Shown here piece after piece: positions 5,247 through 8,212 of a DNA stretch of 8,212 nt; within the stretch, counting starts at the first letter, position 1, and each line of letters begins with the position of its first letter. The stretch is from CAZYCC01 sp964645985 (GTDB lineage: Bacteria > Bacillota > Clostridia > Oscillospirales > CAG-272): assembly GCA_964645985.1 (NCBI GenBank), contig CAZYCC010000071.1, forward strand, positions 1 to 8,212. The letters are read 5' to 3'. A program made the translations under genes and the position numbers. Under the pieces are notes generated by a model. The model saw only the letters and a list, made by a program, of their open reading frames with translations, was not told the origin of the DNA and ran no database searches.

Positions 5247-7328
5247 ATGAAAAGCTGTCCGAATTGCGGGAAGGTGTTTGACGACAGTGCGCGGTTCTGC
5301 GACAACTGCGGATATGTCCTGCCGGACGCGCCGCAGCAGTCGCCATCCGGCGCCTCGCCATCTGAAGCGGCGCAGCCGTCCACGCCGAGCGCACCCGGCG
5401 AGGTTTGCCCGCGCTGCGGGAGCCCCGTAGCGCCGGGGTATGCGTTCTGCTCGGTCTGCGGGGCGCCTATCGCGAGCGCGGCGCCCGCCTCTCCCACGCA
5501 AGCGCCCGACCCCGACAAGACGACGGTTCTCGCGCACCGCGAGGATGCCGCTCCGGCAGGAGGCGCCGCTCCCGCGAGTGACAGCGTGCCCGTAGGCGGC
5601 GGGGATGCCGCGGCAAGCGGGGCGAGCGCGCCGGAGGTACCGAGGGGGAACGGCGCGCAGGGCGGCACGCTAGGTAGTGCACCGGGCGCGGGATATGCCG
5701 CGCCGGGGGCGGGAGGGTATTCTCCCGCCGAAACGCCCCTGCCGGGGGCGGGGGGTGCGGCGGCGAAGCCGAAAAAGAAGGGGAAGAAGGGGCTGATTAT
5801 CTGTATCGCGATACTGCTGGTTCTCGCGATTGCCCTCGCGGCGGTGCTGCTGCTACGCGGGGGCGGCGGCAGCAAGCAGACTCCCCTTGCGCTCTATGTC
5901 AAAGACGGCGAGCTGACCTATCACAACCTCAAAAAAGGCAAAGAGGGGCAGGAACTGTCCTCTGACTGGAGCGCGTACAACATCGGCGGCAGCGAAGGTT
6001 CTCTCCTCAGGACAATCGTCTTCTCGCAGGACGGCAAATACGTCTTCTACCCGGAGGACTTTGGCGGCGATGGCAGTTTTGCTCTCTATTACAAAGCAGT
6101 CAACAAGCCGAAGAGCGACCCGGTGCGGGTCGACCGCGAGGTCGTCGCTTATATGTGCAACGAGAAGGCGACGACGCTCACCTACCTCAAGGACAGCGGG
6201 GCGCTCTACCGCTATGATCTGAAAAAAGACGAGGAGGACAAAATCGCGGGCGACGTTGCGTCCTTCTTCGCGTCGGCCGATGGCGAGAGCGTGCTCTACA
6301 TCACCGACGAGGGCGATCTTGTGCGCAAGGTCGGCGACGGGGAGGAGGAAAAGCTCTCCTCAGGCGTAACGCGGGTCGAATGGATCTCGGACGACCTTGA
6401 GAATGTGCTCTACCTGCGCGATGAGACGCTCTACCTGCAAAAGGGAAGCAAGGATCGCGCCAAGGTGAGCTCGGATGTGCAGGATGTCGTCGCGGTCTAT
6501 GACACGGGCGAGCTGTACTATGTCACCGAGGACGGGCGGGATACCTCGCTCTACTATTATAACGGCAAGAAGGAGACGCTTTTAACCGACGAGGCGACCG
6601 GCAACGCGACCGCCGCTGCCGACACGCCGGTTATCGTCTACGAGATTTGGGAGGACGAGGGCGATGACCTTGTGACCTTCGGTGTCGCGACCAAGGGCAA
6701 GGCGGGAGAAATTTCGCTCGATGACGACTGCGAATCCGGCGAGGTAGGTCGCTTCCGCCTCTCGCCGGACGGCAAGACGGTGTATTACCTTGACAATGTG
6801 GAGCAGGGAGCACAAACCAGCAGCGGGTACTGGGAGAACGATGAGGGTGAACTCTACCGCGCGAGCGTCTCGGGCGGCAAGCTGAAAGGGGAGGAGAAGG
6901 TCGATGACGGGGTCACCGGCTACGGATATATGAAAATCTCAAAGCTCGGGTTCTTCTACTTCAAGGGCGACCACGACCTCTGCCGCGACGGCAAGCAGCT
7001 CGACGACGAGGTCACGCTCGTTGCCGCGAGCGACGCGGGTCTGCTCTACCTCACCGATGACACGCTCAAGATCTACGACGGAGATAACGCCGTGAAGATC
7101 GCGGACGACGTCACCGCCGCGAGTTTCGCAGGGCAAGGCGGCAAGACGCAGGTGCTCTACCTCACCGATGTTGACAGTCGCGGCGAGGGCGAGCTGCACC
7201 TCTACAGCGGCGGCAAGGACGACATCGCGCTCGATGACGGCGTGACGGTTCTGTTCGGCGGCAACCGCGCGGGCTCTTTGATCGGCTACTTCGACTCGGA
7301 TTATCTCCTGCCCTACTACTACGAATAA
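5247..7328 (+). CDS. Membrane protein with two cytoplasmic zinc ribbons and a large extracytoplasmic propeller-like domain
   Basis: A 693-aa protein. Two CxxC...CxxC zinc ribbons open it: C4/C7 with C18/C21, and C54/C57 with C68/C71, each followed by Gly as in the zinc_ribbon_2 / double zinc-ribbon families. Residues about 73-172 are a low-complexity Ala/Pro/Gly linker. Lysines at 174-181 precede one transmembrane helix (about 183-203, LIICIAILLVLAIALAAVLL), so the positive-inside rule puts the ribbons in the cytoplasm and the rest outside. Residues about 210-693 are Asp/Tyr-rich and repeat short strand patterns with DG turns (DGKYVFYPED, ESVLYITDEGDL, NVLYLRDETLYL, GELYYVTEDG, VLYLTDVDSRG), which looks like a beta-propeller such as WD40/TolB-like or DUF5050 proteins. 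No catalytic motif is visible. The exact role is unknown; sensing or scaffolding across the membrane is a guess. It has its own promoter and a terminator lies before it, so it is not co-transcribed with the phosphoesterase. The next gene is ssrA, 40 bases downstream, with no terminator between. Confidence 0.92.
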   Translation: MKSCPNCGKVFDDSARFCDNCGYVLPDAPQQSPSGASPSEAAQPSTPSAPGEVCPRCGSPVAPGYAFCSVCGAPIASAAPASPTQAPDPDKTTVLAHREDAAPAGGAAPASDSVPVGGGDAAASGASAPEVPRGNGAQGGTLGSAPGAGYAAPGAGGYSPAETPLPGAGGAAAKPKKKGKKGLIICIAILLVLAIALAAVLLLRGGGGSKQTPLALYVKDGELTYHNLKKGKEGQELSSDWSAYNIGGSEGSLLRTIVFSQDGKYVFYPEDFGGDGSFALYYKAVNKPKSDPVRVDREVVAYMCNEKATTLTYLKDSGALYRYDLKKDEEDKIAGDVASFFASADGESVLYITDEGDLVRKVGDGEEEKLSSGVTRVEWISDDLENVLYLRDETLYLQKGSKDRAKVSSDVQDVVAVYDTGELYYVTEDGRDTSLYYYNGKKETLLTDEATGNATAAADTPVIVYEIWEDEGDDLVTFGVATKGKAGEISLDDDCESGEVGRFRLSPDGKTVYYLDNVEQGAQTSSGYWENDEGELYRASVSGGKLKGEEKVDDGVTGYGYMKISKLGFFYFKGDHDLCRDGKQLDDEVTLVAASDAGLLYLTDDTLKIYDGDNAVKIADDVTAASFAGQGGKTQVLYLTDVDSRGEGELHLYSGGKDDIALDDGVTVLFGGNRAGSLIGYFDSDYLLPYYYE

Positions 7329-7347
7329 CGCAAACTTAACGCAAACT
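7327..7347 (+). repeat. Two 10-bp direct repeats AACGCAAACT, period 11 bp
   Basis: AACGCAAACT occurs at 7327-7336 and 7338-7347, separated by one T, so the copies sit one helical turn apart. They start inside the TAA stop of the preceding gene and end exactly at the palindrome upstream of the tmRNA. This looks like a possible binding site for a regulator; function is unknown. Confidence 0.6.
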
Positions 7348-7365
7348 CGGCCGGGTACCCGGCCG
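7348..7365. repeat. Perfect 18-bp palindrome just upstream of the tmRNA 5' end
   Basis: CGGCCGGGTACCCGGCCG is fully self-complementary with no spacer and ends 3 bases before the predicted mature tmRNA 5' end. As DNA it could be an operator. As RNA in a transcript running on from the upstream gene it could form a hairpin near the RNase P cleavage point. It lacks a T-tract, so it is not a standard terminator. Confidence 0.7.
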
Positions 7366-7368
7366 CAC

Positions 7369-7771
7369 GGGCCCGCAATGGTTTCGACGGGGATCGTGAA
7401 GCGAGATAAGCGCAGCGGGCCGAGCAATCCCGAAAAAGGCTCAAACTAAATTTAACTGCGAACGACAATACGTTGGCACTGGCCGCCTAAGCGGCCGCCC
7501 GGGGGCAAAGCGGGCAAAGCTCACCCTCGGGCAAGCGCGGCGTGAGCGCCGCCCGTCTCCGGAGGGAGGATTGCGGCCCTTCGCGGGGCGTCATATCGCA
7601 ATGAACGTGAACGGCGATCCGCCCTCGTAACCGTCACGCACAAGAGGGCTGCCGCCTCCGCGAGCGTGCTTATCCGCGCGCGGGCGTGAAAGACCAAAGG
7701 ATAAGCTGTCTGCGAAGAAAGTCTCGGGGAAGGATCATCGGACATGGGTTCGACTCCCATCGGGTCCACCA
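7369..7771 (+). ncRNA. ssrA: Transfer-messenger RNA (tmRNA), one-piece
   Basis: tmRNA rescues ribosomes stalled on broken mRNAs: alanylated, carried by SmpB, it adds a degradation tag to the unfinished protein. The 5' end GGGCCCGCAATGGTTTCGAC (7369-7388) holds the conserved start of the tRNA-like domain. The 3' end holds the T-arm ATGGG-TTCGACT-CCCAT and the acceptor strand CGGGTCC followed by ACCA (CCA encoded, 7769-7771). GGGCCCG (7369-7375) pairs with CGGGTCC (7761-7767) with one G-U pair. The tag frame is at 7458-7490, and its stop codon sits in the loop of a perfect GGCCGC/GCGGCC hairpin (7481-7496), the usual helix 5. The 403-nt length is somewhat above the more common 350-370, owing to GC-rich insertions in the middle pseudoknot region. 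No clear sigma-A promoter is visible in the 40 bases before it; a weak TTGATC/TATCTC pair lies at 7278-7307 inside the upstream gene. Confidence 0.96.
7458..7490 (+). other. tmRNA proteolysis tag reading frame, ANDNTLALAA
   Basis: Beginning with a GCG resume codon (7458-7460) the frame reads A-N-D-N-T-L-A-L-A-A and ends at TAA (7488-7490). The C-terminal ALAA is the usual signal for ClpXP-type proteases and the AND start is typical of Firmicutes tags. The central Thr-Leu replaces the more common Asn-Tyr (as in ANDNNYALAA). Confidence 0.92.
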
Positions 7772-7775
7772 AAAC

Positions 7776-7838
7776 CTCCCGCGCCGCTCCCGGCGCGGGA
7801 ACGCGCCCCCTCCCTCCCGCGCCGCCCCGGCGCGGGAG
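7776..7838 (+). repeat. Twin near-identical GC hairpins directly 3' of ssrA
   Basis: Hairpin 1: TCCCGCGCCG (7777-7786) pairs with CGGCGCGGGA (7791-7800). Hairpin 2: CTCCCGCGCCG (7814-7824) pairs with CGGCGCGGGAG (7828-7838). The two units differ only in their loops (CTCC versus CCC), so one is likely a tandem copy of the other. They begin within 6 bases of the tmRNA CCA end and may act in termination or 3' end protection, but neither is followed by a T-tract. Confidence 0.7.
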
Positions 7839-8101
7839 AGGGCGGGGTCGCGGGGCGGGGCACCACCGCCCCAATCGCGCGGGGAGCGAAAAGTTCATCG
7901 TCGCGAAACCCGATCTCCCCGGTCGCGCGCCGCGTGGATGAGGAGGCAAGAGAGAAAATCGCGGAAAGCATCTCCGTTCGGAGCAGGGCGCTCAGGAGAG
8001 GGCGTTTCGCGGAAACCCCGGGGGCTGCCGCGCCGAGGCGACGGGACGGGCAATAGCTCTTCTAAAATTTACAGTTTGTTCACGATTGGGGGCGGGGGAT
8101 G
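7839..8101. other. GC-rich spacer without a recognisable gene
   Basis: The open frames here have no Shine-Dalgarno sites and no familiar motifs, and the apparent long one (7686-8207) runs across both tmRNA and tRNA, so it is spurious. A modest hairpin, GGGGCGG (7852-7858) with CCGCCCC (7866-7872), is present. From about 8060 the sequence becomes AT-richer (CTAAAATTTACAG), typical of a promoter region for the tRNA. Confidence 0.6.
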
Positions 8102-8110
8102 TGGTATCCT
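8102..8110 (+). promoter_or_regulatory. Possible extended -10 promoter of the tRNA gene
   Basis: TGG-TATCCT (TGN at 8102-8104, -10-like box 8105-8110) lies about 30 bases before the tRNA. No good -35 box exists at 16-18 bases; TTTACA at 8068-8073 is too far upstream. The call rests on position and the extended -10 motif only. Confidence 0.4.
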
Positions 8111-8141
8111 AAGTGTCGCCGCGAGTGGCGGCAACGGTTAT

Positions 8142-8212
8142 GCACCTTTAGCTCAGTTGGTAGAGCAACTGACTCTTAATCAGTGGGTCCCGGGTTCGAG
8201 TCCCTGAAGGCG
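8142..8212 (+). tRNA. tRNA-Lys (anticodon CUU), cut by the window end
   Basis: The cloverleaf reads: acceptor GCACCTT (8142-8148), TA, D-arm GCTC-AGTTGGTA-GAGC (8151-8166), anticodon arm ACTGA-CTCTTAA-TCAGT (8168-8184) with anticodon CTT at 8175-8177, a 5-base variable loop GGGTC, and T-arm CCGGG-TTCGAGT-CCCTG (8190-8206). The 3' acceptor strand AAGGCG ends at 8212, so the last acceptor base, the discriminator and any CCA lie outside. It decodes AAG (lysine). Two pairs fail as read: A8144 opposite C8211 in the acceptor stem (3:70) and C8191 opposite T8205 in the T-stem (50:64). A functional gene would be expected to have T at 8211 and A at 8191. Confidence 0.9.

Noticed and set aside
4944..5875. 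Overlapping minus-strand open frames across the terminator at 5052-5077 and the zinc-ribbon gene start
   Set aside because: They run through a strong terminator and promoter and mirror Ala/Pro/Gly-rich codons of the plus-strand gene.
7741..7771. tmRNA 3' end as an occupied island attachment site
   Set aside because: ssrA 3' ends are common integration targets, but no second copy of this sequence and no integrase are visible in the window.
7686..8207. Plus-strand open frame of 173 codons
   Set aside because: It runs from inside tmRNA to inside tRNA-Lys, encodes Arg/Pro/Gly-rich low-complexity sequence and has no RBS.
1..8212. CRISPR array, toxin-antitoxin pair or defence cassette
   Set aside because: No regularly spaced repeats, no paired small genes and no defence motifs beyond the partial helicase-like gene were seen.

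Overview
The window looks like a G+C-rich, Gram-positive gut-type member of the Clostridia (Oscillospiraceae/Ruminococcaceae-like). The reasons are consensus sigma-A promoters with strong Shine-Dalgarno sites, a secreted BspA-repeat protein ending in a type I dockerin, a zinc-ribbon membrane protein, a tmRNA with the tag ANDNTLALAA, and a Firmicutes-style tRNA-Lys(CUU). The taxon is inferred, not proven.

Layout. (1) Positions 1-1076 hold the 3' part of a gene whose frame is open at the left edge. It resembles the C-terminal part of helicase / restriction-subunit-R-like proteins of mobile elements and is visibly less G+C-rich than its neighbours. A clear intrinsic terminator follows. (2) Positions 1155-1675 contain no intact gene. 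On the minus strand (1243-1500) lies a decayed, internally deleted relic of a phage/island VapE (virulence-associated protein E) gene, plus a terminator-like hairpin and a nested inverted repeat. Positions 1-1600 therefore read as the eroded end of an integrated element. (3) Positions 1676-5077 form a complete single-gene transcription unit: sigma-A promoter, RBS, a 1087-aa secreted metallophosphoesterase with BspA-type leucine-rich repeats and a dockerin, and a terminator. (4) Positions 5189-7328 form a second single-gene unit: an extended -10 promoter and a 693-aa membrane protein with two cytoplasmic zinc ribbons, a long Ala/Pro/Gly linker, one TM helix and a large extracytoplasmic propeller-like domain. 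(5) Positions 7327-7771 hold a direct repeat, a perfect palindrome and the one-piece tmRNA gene ssrA. Two near-identical GC hairpins follow. (6) Positions 7839-8141 have no gene. A tRNA-Lys(CUU) starts at 8142 and is cut by the right edge; as read here it carries two stem mismatches.

The genes do not form one operon: each main unit has its own promoter or terminator. The common thread of the two large proteins is the cell surface (one exported, one membrane-anchored with a large outer domain). The right part is stable-RNA housekeeping. I found no convincing undescribed system. The most informative items are the VapE relic, the dockerin-bearing phosphoesterase, the zinc-ribbon/propeller protein, the repeat-plus-palindrome before ssrA and the odd tRNA-Lys.
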